A stretch of 64,000 bases of DNA. Origin: Gordionus sp. m RMFG-2023 (lineage: Eukaryota; Nematomorpha; Gordioida; Chordodea; Parachordodidae). The stretch lies in contig NC_088777.1 in NCBI RefSeq assembly GCF_954871325.1, positions 26,389,366 to 26,453,365 on the forward strand. Direction: 5' to 3'. The position numbers were made by a program, and so were the translations under genes. Below, piece by piece: positions 33,940 to 45,638 of this stretch (positions are counted from its first letter, which is position 1; each line of letters starts with the position of its first letter). The notes under the pieces are model-generated. The model was not told where the DNA came from. It ran no database searches and saw only the letters and a list, made by a program, of their open reading frames with translations.

Positions 33940-34245
33940 TAAAATAGGTAATTATTTTTCAAAATAAAATAGCCAACTATTTTTCAAAATAAAATAGCCA
34001 ACTATTTAAAATAAAATAGCCAACTATTTAAAATAAAATAGCCAACTATTTAAAATAAAATAGCCAACTATTTAAAATAAAATAGCTAACTATTTTTCAA
34101 AATAAAATAGCCAACTATTTTTCAAAATAAAATAGCCAACTATTTTTCAAAATAAAATATCCAACTCTTTTTCAAAATAAAATAGGCAACTATTTTCCAA
34201 AATAAAATACGCAACTATTTTTCAAAATAGGTAATTATAGTATAC
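33940..34245. repeat. Minisatellite of 20-24 bp units inside hAT-4
   Basis: About 13 units of the type AAAATAAAATAGCCAACTAT plus TT(TTC). Two length classes alternate in blocks. Confidence 0.9.
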
Positions 34246-34503
34246 GACACAAAATTTCTTAAATACTATCTTTATTATTAATATAACATATTGATTTATT
34301 ATAATATATTAATTTTGTTTAAAAATAATAACCAACGATCTTTTTTAAATACAAAAGAATGTAAACAAGATAAAATTTTATAAAAAAATTGTAATTTTAC
34401 AATGTAAAAAAATATATTTTATGCTAATGTATAAATAAGATTTTATAAAAAAGCAAACAATTTTAAATTTACAATGTAAAAAATATTTATAATCAGTGCG
34501 GGG

Positions 34504-35400
34504 AAGTTGTTCTACAGTATTTAGTTAATACAATGGGGGAAGGGAATATGATATTTTGAGGCATCAAAAATCTTCAAAGCATAAATCAGTACAGGGCAGT
34601 CTATCAACATCTATTGCAAAACCAAAATATTCTTCAAAAATAAGACATAATACAGATGCAACTACAGTTGCGGAAATGGTAAATATTTATCGTGCAGTAC
34701 AACATTCAGAGAGCTACTTAACATCACAATGTTGGTAGAATCTTTCCCCATAATATTTAACGACTAATATAAATGAAAAGTATACTTTGTAGAACACAAA
34801 TGAGCAAGGCTATCATCAATGTTTTAGGATATAAATCCAGAAGGTCAATTCTTGACGATTTGAAAGATGTGCAAACATATGCAATTCTAAGAGATGCATC
34901 TAATAAGGAGATATCATAACATTTCCCTTGATCCTCCCCTATTTCCAAAAATTAATGTCATTTCAATATAACTATTAAAAAAATTTTCTCCAGATATAAT
35001 ATCCAAAGACATAGCTAACCATATATAATGGTAAATATGGCAGATTTGGCATTACCAATGAATTGCATGGCAGCTTTCTAATCTGATAATTCCTCAGTGA
35101 ATTTGGCAAAAACCAGAGTGTATTTACAGAATTGAGTCAGCTTAATGTTGGTTGACAGGTTCCTCCTAATACGCGCCATCGTAGAATTTTAAAATTCTAC
35201 AAACCTTTAAAAAATAAATAGATTATAAAAGCTGTCCTAATATTTTGAAAAAAATTTTCAAAAATAAATGGCAGAAGTATATTTAGGAATTTTACATATA
35301 GGAAATCTACTATATGCTGTTAATATGCAGTTGCAATCAGAAGAATATAATTTAATAAAGGTTCACTAAATTATGCTGCAGAAATACCAAAGTAAGAATA
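34504..35400 (+). pseudogene. Plus-strand hAT-4-type transposase fragments
   Basis: 34556-34738 reads ILRHQKSSKHKSVQGS and YRAVQHSESYLTSQC, the N-terminal zinc-finger and linker type of this family. Near 35100-35150 NFGKNQSVFTELSQL and near 35268-35370 YLGILHIGNLLYAVNMQLQS match parts of the minus-strand gene at 35712-36896. The fragments run opposite to that gene and are much more decayed. Short DNA at 34370-34450 recurs at 35500-35580. Confidence 0.65.
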
Positions 35401-35711
35401 TTATTACTATTATCGGATAATTATTAATAAAATTTAATATGATGTCATGTTTGAGGAGATTGTAATGCTACTTTATTTTTATGATTTGCCAAAATATTCA
35501 AAATATTAATTTTACAATGTAAAAAATAAATTTATTTGATTTTATGCAAATGTATAAATAAGATTTTATAAAATATAGAAAGTCAAATAGTTATAGTTAA
35601 TTATATTTTATTTGAGATTTAAATAATGGAACTAAACGTTTACCGTCGTTATTAAGATATTTATAAAATTCCTGGCATGACATTTTATAATTTTGTTTCC
35701 ATTAACTCGGC

Positions 35712-36896
35712 CTATAATGTTGTTAAAGCAATTCGATTTCTCTCCTTTCTCCAGGCAGTCCTCATCAGGCTAAAAATGCGCTCCGATGAGGCATTAGAAT
35801 GAGGTAAGGAGAAAACATACTCGCAAATTTTTTCCAAGCATGGGGATTTATCGTTATTACGAAAAAATTCCACCCATTTCTCCTCTGCTTTTAGACCATC
35901 TAACTTTAAGTATTCTGGCGAATCATAAAAAATGGAAAAAATTACAATCTCTTCAAACAAGGCTTCAATGTCTATCGGTAATTTTAATATATTTATTAAA
36001 TTAGAAAAACCATCAAATGATGGTTTCTGTTCCAAGGTCATAATATTTAAACATTTGTAAATAAAGTTATTAAAATCAAATTTTGATTGTAAATATTCTA
36101 AAATTGTCTTAATAAAAATATATGCCTCATTTAAAAACGTATTAATTAGAGTATTATTTGAACATTTTAATATAATATTTTTAGCAATAGCGCCATAAAA
36201 TTTATTATCTATTTTTAACTGTAGAGATGAACAGAGCTGTAGCATGATTTTGTGAATCTTTATCAATAAAGAATCTTCTGATTGCAACTGAATATTAACT
36301 ACATGAAGTATATTTCCTACATGTGAAACTAATCCCAAATATGCTTCTGACATTTCACCCTCGAAAAAATTTTTCAAAATTTTATGACAGCTTTTAAAAT
36401 CTTTATTTAAGAAGTATTTCTTTAAGGGTTGGTAAAATTTTAAAATTCTCTCGATGGCAGGTATTAATGATAACCACCTGATAGGTACATATCGCAACAA
36501 CTCACACCATTCCAAATCAGACCACTCCACCAATTCTTTTAATTCAGTGACTCTTTTAGTTGATGAACTAAATTCGTTAAAACATTTCATCACAATTACT
36601 TCGACATCTACAGATAGTACATTCATTGCCTTCTTGCAAGAATTAAGCAGTATATGGCATATACAGCCAATTGGTATTAATTCATTATTGTGCTGCCTCA
36701 ATTCGGTAAATACACTTTGATTTTTGCCAAAATTAACAGAGGCATTATCAGCGCAGAAAGCTGACATGCAACTCATTGATAACCCTGAATCAGCTATATT
36801 TACCATTATGTGGTTAGCTATATCGTTGGATTTTTCACTATCGGATGAAAAAAATTTCAATAGTTTTATAGAAAAATGTCGAGTGGAGCACTGCAA
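35712..36896 (-). CDS. hAT-4 transposase, 394-residue open frame lacking the N-terminus
   Basis: An uninterrupted frame. Residues 45-60 hold the second catalytic Asp, AFCADNASVNFGKNQ; about 77-90 CICHILLNSCKKA; about 138 the conserved Trp, VPIRWLSLIPAIER; and near the C-terminus PHSNASSERIFSLMRT, the hATC dimerisation motif. The N-terminal zinc finger and the first catalytic Asp are not upstream in this frame, so it is incomplete although unbroken. The family resembles ZNF862-like hAT transposases. It could not act alone. As the longest open frame in the window it indicates a recent insertion. Confidence 0.8.
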   Translation of the reverse strand: MQCSTRHFSIKLLKFFSSDSEKSNDIANHIMVNIADSGLSMSCMSAFCADNASVNFGKNQSVFTELRQHNNELIPIGCICHILLNSCKKAMNVLSVDVEVIVMKCFNEFSSSTKRVTELKELVEWSDLEWCELLRYVPIRWLSLIPAIERILKFYQPLKKYFLNKDFKSCHKILKNFFEGEMSEAYLGLVSHVGNILHVVNIQLQSEDSLLIKIHKIMLQLCSSLQLKIDNKFYGAIAKNIILKCSNNTLINTFLNEAYIFIKTILEYLQSKFDFNNFIYKCLNIMTLEQKPSFDGFSNLINILKLPIDIEALFEEIVIFSIFYDSPEYLKLDGLKAEEKWVEFFRNNDKSPCLEKICEYVFSLPHSNASSERIFSLMRTAWRKERNRIALTTL

Positions 36897-37323
36897 TTCT
36901 AGATAACGTTATAAAATATATTAAGTAATTTAAAATATATTTATAATAATTATACATACTGTTCTAACTTCTATTCTTTCTAACACAAAAATTTTGAAAA
37001 TGTCGAGTGGAGAATTGGAGAATTTTATAAAAAATATATTTTAGAGCGGAAAAATAAAATAAAAGAACTAGACATATTTTTCCAATAAATATTTAAAATT
37101 TTTTTAAAAATATAAAAATAATCAAATACTGTCTCTCAAAATTATTATTTATATATTAAAAACATTAAAATGCTAAAAAAAAAATTGTGGGAGCTTTTTG
37201 TGGGAGATTTCTAATTGTGGGAGTTTTGTGGGAGTGAGATGTATGTGGGTAAACTAAAAAATTGTGGGAGACTCCCACTGATGGGGGGGAGACATGGCAA
37301 CCCTGTCTATGACCAATGTGCTA

Positions 37324-39213
37324 TTAAAGATTCAAGTACAGTGCATTTATTTGTATAACCACTAAATCGCCAAGTTTAAAATAGTAAAAACATTCAATAA
37401 CATCTTCAAAAACGTCCTCAAAAAATGGCCGCTATTAAAATAATGGATTTTATGATATATTAATTATTATTTCTTTAAATATAAATAGTAAATGTGATTG
37501 GTGCCTCGCTAAAATTAAAATAATGCTTTTGAATCATATGATATTATTAATCTTATTCCTTTGAAAATGCAAATAGTAAATATTAAATTGGTGCTTTATG
37601 TTTTGATGAGAATAATGTTGTTTGGGAAACCTATGCCATATAATTCTATAGGAAATTTAATGGTACTCTTAATAATAGGCAATTCAAAATTAGAATGTAT
37701 TAGAAAAAATTCTCAAGTGCTAGCCTTATATTCAATTTTATCTGGGTTCCTATGCTTATCCATTATGCAAAAATAATAAGATTTATATTTTAAGTGTAAT
37801 TAATTTTAGATTGATGAAGTATTCATGCCAATTCCTTCTCAAAAACTATAACCCTTATTTTTTTGATTGCTCTTTGTCATCAAACCAATATGTAAAAAAT
37901 ATATGATGTATTTTTATCTTTTTTTAGAGTTTATTGTATAATTGTAAAGTACTGAATCTCATAGTTGCTTATCAACTTTAGTTTATTCAAAAATGTCATA
38001 AATATATTTTTGTGGCTACCCATGCAAATTGAATTCATATAATTATGGTTTTGATAAAGTTTTTTTATGGTATTTATATAGCATCAAATTTGCTTGCAAT
38101 AATATATTATTATCTAATATTCAAATTTTTTTTAATATTATGATCTCAATTTTATTCCAATTAGATAAAATTTATTATGAATTTTAAAAAAACAAATGCT
38201 AAATTATATATTTGCCCTTATTTATTGGAATTAAATTGAATATCCTTTCTATTATTCCTTGCTTGATGGTGAATTATGAGAATATAAGATATAACATTGT
38301 AGGTTCAGTCGATGGTACTTCTAAAAGCCCAATTTAGAGTAATTAATATTTTATACGTATCATAAAGTTACCAATTAATATTTTATTCAAAGTACCATAA
38401 AAACTTTGTTATCAAGAAGTTAATTTTTTTTATTTCATACTTGCTCAAAAATTTAACATAAAATATATTTTTATATCTTTGAATTTATTTTAAAAGCATA
38501 ATTTTTCCATAAATTTGTCAGTCCAGTTAGGCCTATTGTGAATACTTGTATCTATATTTCATTTGTATCTTTCTCTGTGTCTTTTTGACATTTTTAATAA
38601 GATACTTATGTTTATATCTAAATACTTAATTTTCAAGAGAATATTTCTTGACAAAAGATAGAAATTATTTATACTTTTGCTTAAAAAAGTAGTATTTATT
38701 TTTAACATTTTCTCATAGATCCTACGTTAATTTTAAGTTTTCTTTCTTTACTAATTTGCAAAATACTTAGCTGAAATAATTTGATAACAGAATCTTTAAA
38801 TATTTCAATCTTTAATCATCAAGAACATGGAAATATTCATGATATGCACTCAACCATTTCACAAATAAATTCTTCATCACATTCACAAGCTAGTTATTAT
38901 TAATCATTCAATACACCAACTTTATCATAATATGAGTGGTGGACAAAGTACTTATATACTCATAGAAATGCTTACTGCCTCATTCAATTGATATAATTTT
39001 AACTCCAGCATATGCAACAACTACTATCTCGAATATTTCTTATTCCTACTGAAAATAGTAGGATATTTGTCTGGGACTATAAATATGTTAAAATTGATGA
39101 CATTTGCTTAGACAATATATACGGACAGAACTTTCAACATAGTCATTAGCTTGTATTGTCAGCTCTATAACAATCACATCATGGTTGGAAATGTATAATC
39201 CCAGTTATATATG
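37324..39213. other. No gene recognised
   Basis: About 1.9 kb of AT-rich DNA. The 71-residue frame at 37561-37776 has no recognisable motif, and I see no repeat structure. Confidence 0.5.
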
Positions 39214-39479
39214 CTCTTCTTCAGGGGGGGGGGGGGGGGACTGGCGACGCTAAGGCCTCCTGGGCATTATTTTATAGTGGCCTCATTTGTATGGGAACTC
39301 TCATTTTGCGTTCGATTTACATGATTTTTATTACTTCTTATTTTTTAAAATAAGTTTAAACGATTTACATTTTTAATAAAAAAAATAGAATAGTATTATA
39401 CGATAATAATATATTTTATTTAAAAAAAAATCACATCTAAAATCTTAATCAGTACTTTATAAAATAATATTCATTGCAC

Positions 39480-41234
39480 CAGTGGCGTATCCAGGATTTT
39501 CTTATAGGTAGGGGGAAATTTTTTGGGGGCTTCGCCCCCAAACCCCTTTTACCTGGCCTTCGGCCAGCTTTTCCACCGGCTTTCGGCCGGGTCTTATGTT
39601 TTAGCTATTTTATTTTATTAAATTATAATAATAATTATATTTCTATTTTTAACTATTATTTACTAATTCGTGCTTATGGATATTACAAGCCTATTTTATA
39701 TTATTTCAAGTTAGGTATATTATATTTAATAAAGTTTTTTAAATGTAAAGTTGAAATAAAGTGTAATGTCATTTTTTTTATAAAATTTGCTTTAAAAATT
39801 AGCCTCAGCTTAAATTTTCTTATAATATAAGTAGAATATAATTTTTTTATTGAAAATACTAATAGTAGTGTGTATAAAATATTGACTAGAAAATAATTAA
39901 ATTAACAAGTTTTTTTTAACTTCTTATCAAATACAATATTATAAAAAATATTTTCTATAATTATAATGTGATTTTTAATTTTCGTGGGAATGTTGCCAAT
40001 TCATCAAGAATTTTGTTTGTCGTTGGAACCAAATCTCTGTGGATATTTAACAGAGCTAACCCATTTGAGATTTAGTACTTCGTAAATATGTTTTCAACCT
40101 TCTCAAGTTGGAAAAAGTCTATTCATTCGTATATGTTGTAATAGGCAAACATTCAAGAATATAAAACAACTTCAAAATATTAGGAAATTGAGCCAAGGTT
40201 TCTTTACACCAATTGAGCGCATGAATAGCATGCTCAGATAAAATAGCTAAACGTAGTAAATATTTATACCACAATTCGAATTCACTGATTAAATTTATTT
40301 TAGTATCAATCTCATAGGAATAAAATTTTGCTAAATATTTAATTGTACCAATAGTGGCATTAGAAAACGAAGTAGGATCTTTGGGTAATAAAACTTGATT
40401 GCTAAAGACTTGTTTTTTTATCTAAAAACCGTACTTTCATTTGCGATAAAAAAGTATCTAAGAATGGGATGAAAATGGATATTTTATAATATTCTTCAGT
40501 TGAGCCAATATTTATTTTACATCTCAATAATGGCCTAAGTGCTAGACGAGGTTTAATTAGTGTTATATCATAAAATTTAGCCTTCGATCTAACGTCTAGA
40601 TAAATATTATGAAAATAATTATCTACATTCATTCTTATTGTATCTACCTGTTCATATATATTTTCCGCCAAATCAATAACCTGAACCAAATCTAAATTTG
40701 GTTTTTGTAAATTTATACAAAGTAGTGAGCTAAAAATAATTTATTGATGCAACTAGCAGCAATGATAAACTCTGATCAATTGAATTCAATAATGATATCG
40801 CTTCTGACGACACATTACTTTTTTTCATGCTCAGCCTTATTTAACTTTTGTATTTCTATTTCTTCTGTTCTACAAAATGGAAGTAAAAATGAAAAATATT
40901 TAAAAAATTATAGATATTTATTAATAATTAAAATATTATTAAAAATACTTATTAATTCTAACTCACTAATAATTTTGAATTTAATAGAATAAATATATAT
41001 AATAATAAAATAAATTATCATTTGATTTCAATCTTTTGACTAAATAATTTTCCATTTTATAAATATTTTTGTATAATATGTTGGAAAATTGATATTCAAA
41101 TATTTGTAAAATTTTGATTGGGGGGGGGGGGGGGGGTAAAATTTTTATTAGCTTAAAATTATATTTATGAAAACTGTCAAATTTGCGATGGGTGGGGGGG
41201 GGAAATTCCCCCCCCCCCATTGGTTACGCCCCTG
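39480..41234 (-). mobile_element. hAT-6 transposon, copy 1 (1.75 kb)
   Basis: Ends CAGTGGCGTATCCAGGAT and the inverse of CAGGGGCGTAACCAAT. Inside the left end is GGGGCTTCGCCCCCAAACC, and the right end has long G and C runs. The TSD CATTGCAC/CATTGTAC matches 7 of 8. A second, longer copy is at 50827-57720. Confidence 0.88.
40000..40700 (-). pseudogene. hAT-6 transposase fragments (ZMYM1-like)
   Basis: The minus-strand frame 40402-40689 contains RPLLRCKINIGSTEEYYKIS and IFIPFLDTFLSQMKVRF, characteristic of ZMYM1-like/DUF4371 hAT transposases. Around 40000-40110 the minus strand reads SNGLALLNIHRDLVP, the end of the hATC domain. The N-terminal half is missing. Confidence 0.7.
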
Positions 41235-41517
41235 CATTGTACATATATATTTTATATTAGATACGATATTTCACTATCAAATCAAATCATACATCACATG
41301 CTAAATATAAAAAAAATAGATACTCAATATCCAAATAAATTAATTACACATATAAAATTATTGCAGTTAACTATATTACAGAGAATAAAATTATTGCAGT
41401 TATGCAATATTACAGAGAATAAAATTGCTGCACTTATAAAATTAGGCACCGATCATATTGTAATAGTATTAATAAGATTCAAATAAAAGAATAAAGATAA
41501 TATATAATTTTTACATT

Positions 41518-41720
41518 AATAAATCTCTCATTAACTTTGAACCTTTGCGCAAATATACAAGAATATCTTCTAGTTCAATCTGCGCTAATAGTTCTCGTTC
41601 AAATGACATCATAAAAAACGCTTCTAATTTTTCTTGGTCAATATTAGCTCTCAGCTATTTTTATAATTTTTATACTAAATGTTCTCTCACAATTAACCTG
41701 CGTAAATGACAAAGTTAATA
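41518..41720 (-). pseudogene. hAT-5 transposase, C-terminal fragment
   Basis: The minus strand reads FTQVNCERTFSIKIIKI, then in another frame DQEKLEAFFMMSFERELLAQ. This matches the hATC dimerisation end of the DUF4371/hATC type, with at least one frameshift between. It lies between the two inserts and belongs to the outer element. Confidence 0.65.
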
Positions 41721-42486
41721 TGTATTCATATGAAAAATAAATTAGTGTCACTTATATGCATATTGTAATTTTAAGAATTTCATACACGTATATTAAACAC
41801 TTGTTACATTTATTATCACACTCTGAGTTATTATAATATTGTAAAGGTCAATCGATTCTTGAGGACGTTCATCTTGGCATTTGTCACTATATATTATCTT
41901 CGCTCGTCCTACTCAATTTTTTGGCAGAGCATTCTTTACCCTGATTATGGGAGCTTTAAATATGAAGTGTTTCATTTAAATTAGAAGCCATTTTATTGCT
42001 TTATTTTGAATCGATAATATAGAAGACTTAGCATCTTCTATCATTTTTCATGCTGACAAAGTACCTAATTTTTAGTTTGAAGATATGACAGTGGCCTCAT
42101 TATTTCAAAAATTTCCAAATATATTATAGGTGTACATAGAGTCTTAAATTTACATAAATTAACAAGTTTTTGCCTCAAATGATTTATTATCCAATATAAA
42201 TAGAAGTGCATTCAGCGTCTACATGACAGGATTTTCACTGGATGCAAACCCCCTTCAAAAACCTTTGCCTACCACCCTAAAAAATTCTCGCCACCTTCGG
42301 CGGCGGTGTCTCTTTATCATTTTTTACACCTATTTATTTATTGATACTCTTTTCAAACAATTTATAAAGGATAACTTAAATTAATCTATCTCTACTACCA
42401 ACTATTGATATTTTGTGAATATAAAGAATTTATTTTTTAGATAATAAATTCAATTAAAACCTCCAATATTTTTTTTTTTTTTCTCT

Positions 42487-43787
42487 TTAGCTTTCACCTT
42501 TTCTGGTGGTAAGCTCTTTCAACATCTCTCTCCACTTTATGTTATTCATACAATCTCTTTTATCTATTTTATACTTCTTTATATTGGCTCTAACTTTATG
42601 GCCCCATTGAAGTTTTGGCCTTCCTCTTTTACGTTTGCCCATCACTTCCAAACTTTCAACTTTATTTCCTATGTAGTTCATAGGCCTTCTCATTGTGTGC
42701 CCATACCACCTAAGTCTGTTTACCATTAACTTAGTCTTAATGGGCACTACCTTTAAACTATTTAGTATTCTTGTACTGCGCACCTTTTCCTTTCTTGTTA
42801 CCCCAGCAATCATCCTCAGCATTCTCATCTCCATAGTTTGTAGACTTCTCTCGTCTGATTCTTTGGTTGGCCATGTTTCCGAACTATATAGAATAGTTGG
42901 TTGTACTATGGAACTGTAGATTTTTCCCTTTAATTTGTGTGGGATTCTTTTGCCAAATAGCACTCCAGATAAAGATCTCCACTTTAACCACCCTCGATTA
43001 ATCTTATTCTTTATCTCTTTTTCTATTGTGCCGTTTGTTTGTATAGTGGAGCCCAAATATTTGCAGCTTTCAATTGCGGATATCTGCCAATCATTTATAT
43101 CAATACTCTCCGTTTCATCTCCTCCTATCACTATATACTCCGTCTTTTCTCTATTTACTTTTAATCCGTGTGTTTCTAGGATATTTATCCAATTCACTAA
43201 CCTTTCTTTCATTTCATCCTTGGATTCTGCAAGTATCACAATATCATCTGCAAATATCATATTCCACGGGACTGTTTGAGGTATAGACTGGCTAATACAT
43301 CTATTACTGTAATGAAAAGAAGTGGGCTGAGAGCCGACCCTTGATGAACTCCTTCGGCTATTGTGAAGCCTGCTGAAGTACCTTTTGTGCTACGGACCAT
43401 TGTTATATGTCCCATATACATATCCTGTATTATTCTTATATATTTTTCGGGAACTTTTTTGTGGCGTAGCGCCCACCAGATAAATTTTCTTGTGATTCTA
43501 TCGAAGGCCTTTTCTAGATCGAGGAAGACCATATGTAGCTTTTTGTTCTTTTCCCTGTATTTTTCACTCATTTGCCTAATTGCATGGATAGCATCGGTTG
43601 TTGATCTTCCAGGCATAAAGCCAAACTGTTTCTCTCCTATTTCGATTATATCTCTTAATCTTTTTTCTATTATTTTTTCATATAGTTTTAGACATTGTGA
43701 CATTAGTTTTATGCCCCTGTAATTTTGACAATTGTGTGGATCCCCTTTATTTTTGAAGATAGGAACTAGATAGCTCTCTTCCTCCAT
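42487..43787 (-). pseudogene. LINE copy 1: reverse transcriptase
   Basis: 43257-43787 has VPIFKNKGDPHNCQNYRGI, the block A motif VFLDLEKAFDRI (catalytic Asp) and GVHQGSALSPLLF. 42487-43260 has MIFADDIVILAES, the FADD catalytic box, then LKVNREKTEYIVIGG and the C-terminal RRPMNYIGNKVESL and KRKRGRPKLQWG. Frame shifts separate it from the endonuclease part (near 43780) and split it near 43258. All catalytic residues are present. Confidence 0.88.
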
Positions 43788-45285
43788 TTTTGGGGAACCT
43801 CTTCATTTCCAAGTATTTTATTGTACAGATTTGTGAGGAGATGCATTCCATCATCTCCTAGTGCTTTAAGGCTTTCTATTGGAATATCGTCTGGACCCCT
43901 AGCTTTGTTGTTTTTCATATGCTTGAGGCATGTTATTATTTCTTGTTCTGTTATAGGTTGTACAAGGTTTTGACAAGGGGAGTGTTCATCGAGATGCAAT
44001 ATGTGGGAATTAAAGTTGAGAAGCTCCTGAAAATATTCTTTCCATCTATTCATTATTTCTTTTTCCTTTATTATCAATTTCCCATCTTTATTTTTGATTA
44101 CTTTCGGAGCTCCGTTTATATCCCTAGAGTTCTTTTCTCGCTGTTTGGCTAATCTGTATATTTTATTTTGCCCTTCTTTGGTATGTAGATCTTCGTACAT
44201 GTCATCGTATGCCATAGATTTGGCCCTAGCCACCGCCTTTGTAGCTAATCTCTTGGATTTTTTGTATCTTGACTTGTCATCTGCATTTTTGGATTTGTAC
44301 CATATTTTATAAAGGGCTTTTTTCTCCTGTATAGTGGTTTGTACCTCTTGATTCCACCACCATAGTTCTTTGTGTGATTTGTTGCCTCCTCTTGTCAAGC
44401 CTAGCGTCGATTTTGCAGTGTCTATTAATCTGGATGAAAGGTCTGTCCAGATTTTTTCACTGACTTGTGAGCAATTTATTGTTTCAATGTTTGCATTGAT
44501 TGCAAAGGCATCTGTCATTGTTTTTAATTTGCCCCATTTGATGCATGGTTCCAGTTTTATCTTATTTTGAGTGGATTTATTTGAGATTTGTAAATCCATG
44601 ATTAGTAGCTTGTTTTGCGCGGCGATATCTTCTCCTGGGATGACTTTGCAGTCTATTACATCTTTTAATCTTCTGCGAGAGATTAGCATGTAATCTATCT
44701 GTGTTTTCCTAGTACCACTTTCATATGTTATTAAATGACTGTCTTTTTTCCTATAGTAGGTGTTGGTTAAGGCAAGGTCGAAGGCTTGCGCAAATTTCAG
44801 TACGTGCTCTCCTTCATCATTTCTTTCTCCGTATCCAAAACCACCATGATGCCTTTTGTAGCTATCTCTTGCTTTCCCCACATGCGCATTTAAGTCACCA
44901 CCAATTATGACTAGATCATCCTTAGGGATTTCCATTACAGCTTCATCAAGGATAGCTCTAAAGTCATCTTTCTCTTCTTCCTTGCAACCCGTGTGAGGAG
45001 CATATACTGATAGGATGTGTAGTATTGATTGACCAATGCAGAGTTTTATCTTCATTAGTCTATCAGAGATCCTGTTGACTTCTACCACTGAAGAGGTTAG
45101 GTCTTGGCTGAGGATGATGCCGACACCGTTCCTATTGCTAACAAGTCCTTATAGTACAATTTATACCCATCTCCAATCATCAAAGTTTTCTGTCCTTTCC
45201 ATTTCGTCTCTTGTATGCACGCTATATCAACTTTTCTCTTGTTCAACATTGATGCCAATTCTCTCGTCTTACCTGTACGTCCCAA
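43766..45285 (-). pseudogene. LINE copy 1: endonuclease and linker
   Basis: 45097-45285 gives the N-terminal endonuclease (VDIACIQETKWKG, with the metal-binding Glu). 43766-45088 gives the rest: YAPHTGCKEEEKDD, IIGGDLNAHVGKARD (catalytic Asp and Asn), LTNTYYRKKDSHLITYESG and TQIDYMLISRR. It is followed by a Lys/Arg-rich linker and the start of RT (NNKARGPDDIPIESLKALG). The two parts are offset by a frameshift around 45090, so the gene is damaged but nearly complete. Confidence 0.88.
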
Positions 45286-45564
45286 TATTCAAACTTGCCA
45301 GTCTTGTCTTCTTTGCTTTGACCTTTACTTTATTTTTCACAGGATGGAGGTCTACACCCTGCGCGTCGCATGGAGGGAACGCCCTAGCTTTCATATTCAT
45401 ATTTTCATTTGTGTCCTTCATTTGTTTGGACAGGTATCCTTAGCACCCGGCTGTCCAGGCCTGTCGGTGACCGGGGTGTCATCTCTAAGCTCCGAAATTC
45501 ATCATATCATATGTCTTTACACATCAGTCATCGAAGAAAAACTTGAAAGTTTTTATGGTTCTTA

Positions 45565-45638
45565 CCAGGATTGAACCAGCGTCCTTGTGCATACTCGTGT
45601 TTCCAAGCCTACATCTTACCCATTAGGTCACCCCGGCT
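45565..45638 (-). promoter_or_regulatory. tRNA-Arg-like head of LINE copy 1 (A and B box)
   Basis: The coding strand starts GCCGGGGTGACCTAATGG, then GTAAGATG (A box-like), and about 40 bases on has GGTTCAATCC (B box). The wording resembles tRNA-Arg (TGGCCTAATGGATAAGG ... GGTTCGAATCC). It would form an internal RNA polymerase III promoter; that use is inferred. Confidence 0.7.

Larger units (their letters stand above)
33815..37305 (-). mobile_element. hAT-4 transposon (3.5 kb), inserted in E1
   Basis: Ends CAGGGTTGCCAGGTC and the inverse of CAGGGTTGCCATGTC, with repeated GTGGGAG words inside both ends. The perfect 8-bp TSD TCTATGAC lies at 33807-33814 and 37306-37313. It contains a long minus-strand transposase frame and, in the other half, plus-strand fragments of a related transposase. 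Confidence 0.93.
19715..37323. mobile_element. E1: long-TIR DNA element split by later insertions
   Basis: The left arm (19729-19897) begins TAGCACGTTGGTCATA, preceded by TATCTTATCTTATC. Its inverse ends at 37323 (TGACCAATGTGCTA). The arms are about 150 bp and share ACCTGCCCA, GTGAATTTTATGAAGG and CTCAAGGATACC. The body survives as 31800-31953, 33489-33814 and 37314-37323. The Gypsy fossil (19908-31799), hAT-3 (31954-33480) and hAT-4 (33815-37305) interrupt it. A clean TSD was not found and I do not know the superfamily. A relative (E2) in the opposite orientation supports the internal order. Confidence 0.7.
42472..45638 (-). mobile_element. LINE copy 1, full length (3.17 kb)
   Basis: A non-LTR retrotransposon with an apurinic endonuclease and reverse transcriptase, of the group whose proteins are often annotated craniofacial development protein 2-like (RTE-like; clade not certain). 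It has a T-rich tail on this strand (poly-A on the coding strand) at 42472-42481, a 16-bp TSD AAAACCTCCAATATTT (42456-42471 and 45639-45654), and a tRNA-like head at the 5' end. It is close in sequence to copy 2. Confidence 0.92.

Noticed and set aside
33940-34245. CRISPR-like array
   Set aside because: Contiguous 20-24 bp units with no unique spacers: a minisatellite inside hAT-4.
42695-43722. Plus-strand ORFs of 70-119 residues through the LINEs
   Set aside because: They are antisense shadows of the LINE reverse transcriptase and endonuclease; none shows its own motif.
45565-45638. Genuine tRNA-Arg gene
   Set aside because: The acceptor stem does not close and the anticodon arm is not evident; the same sequence sits at the same place in both LINE copies.
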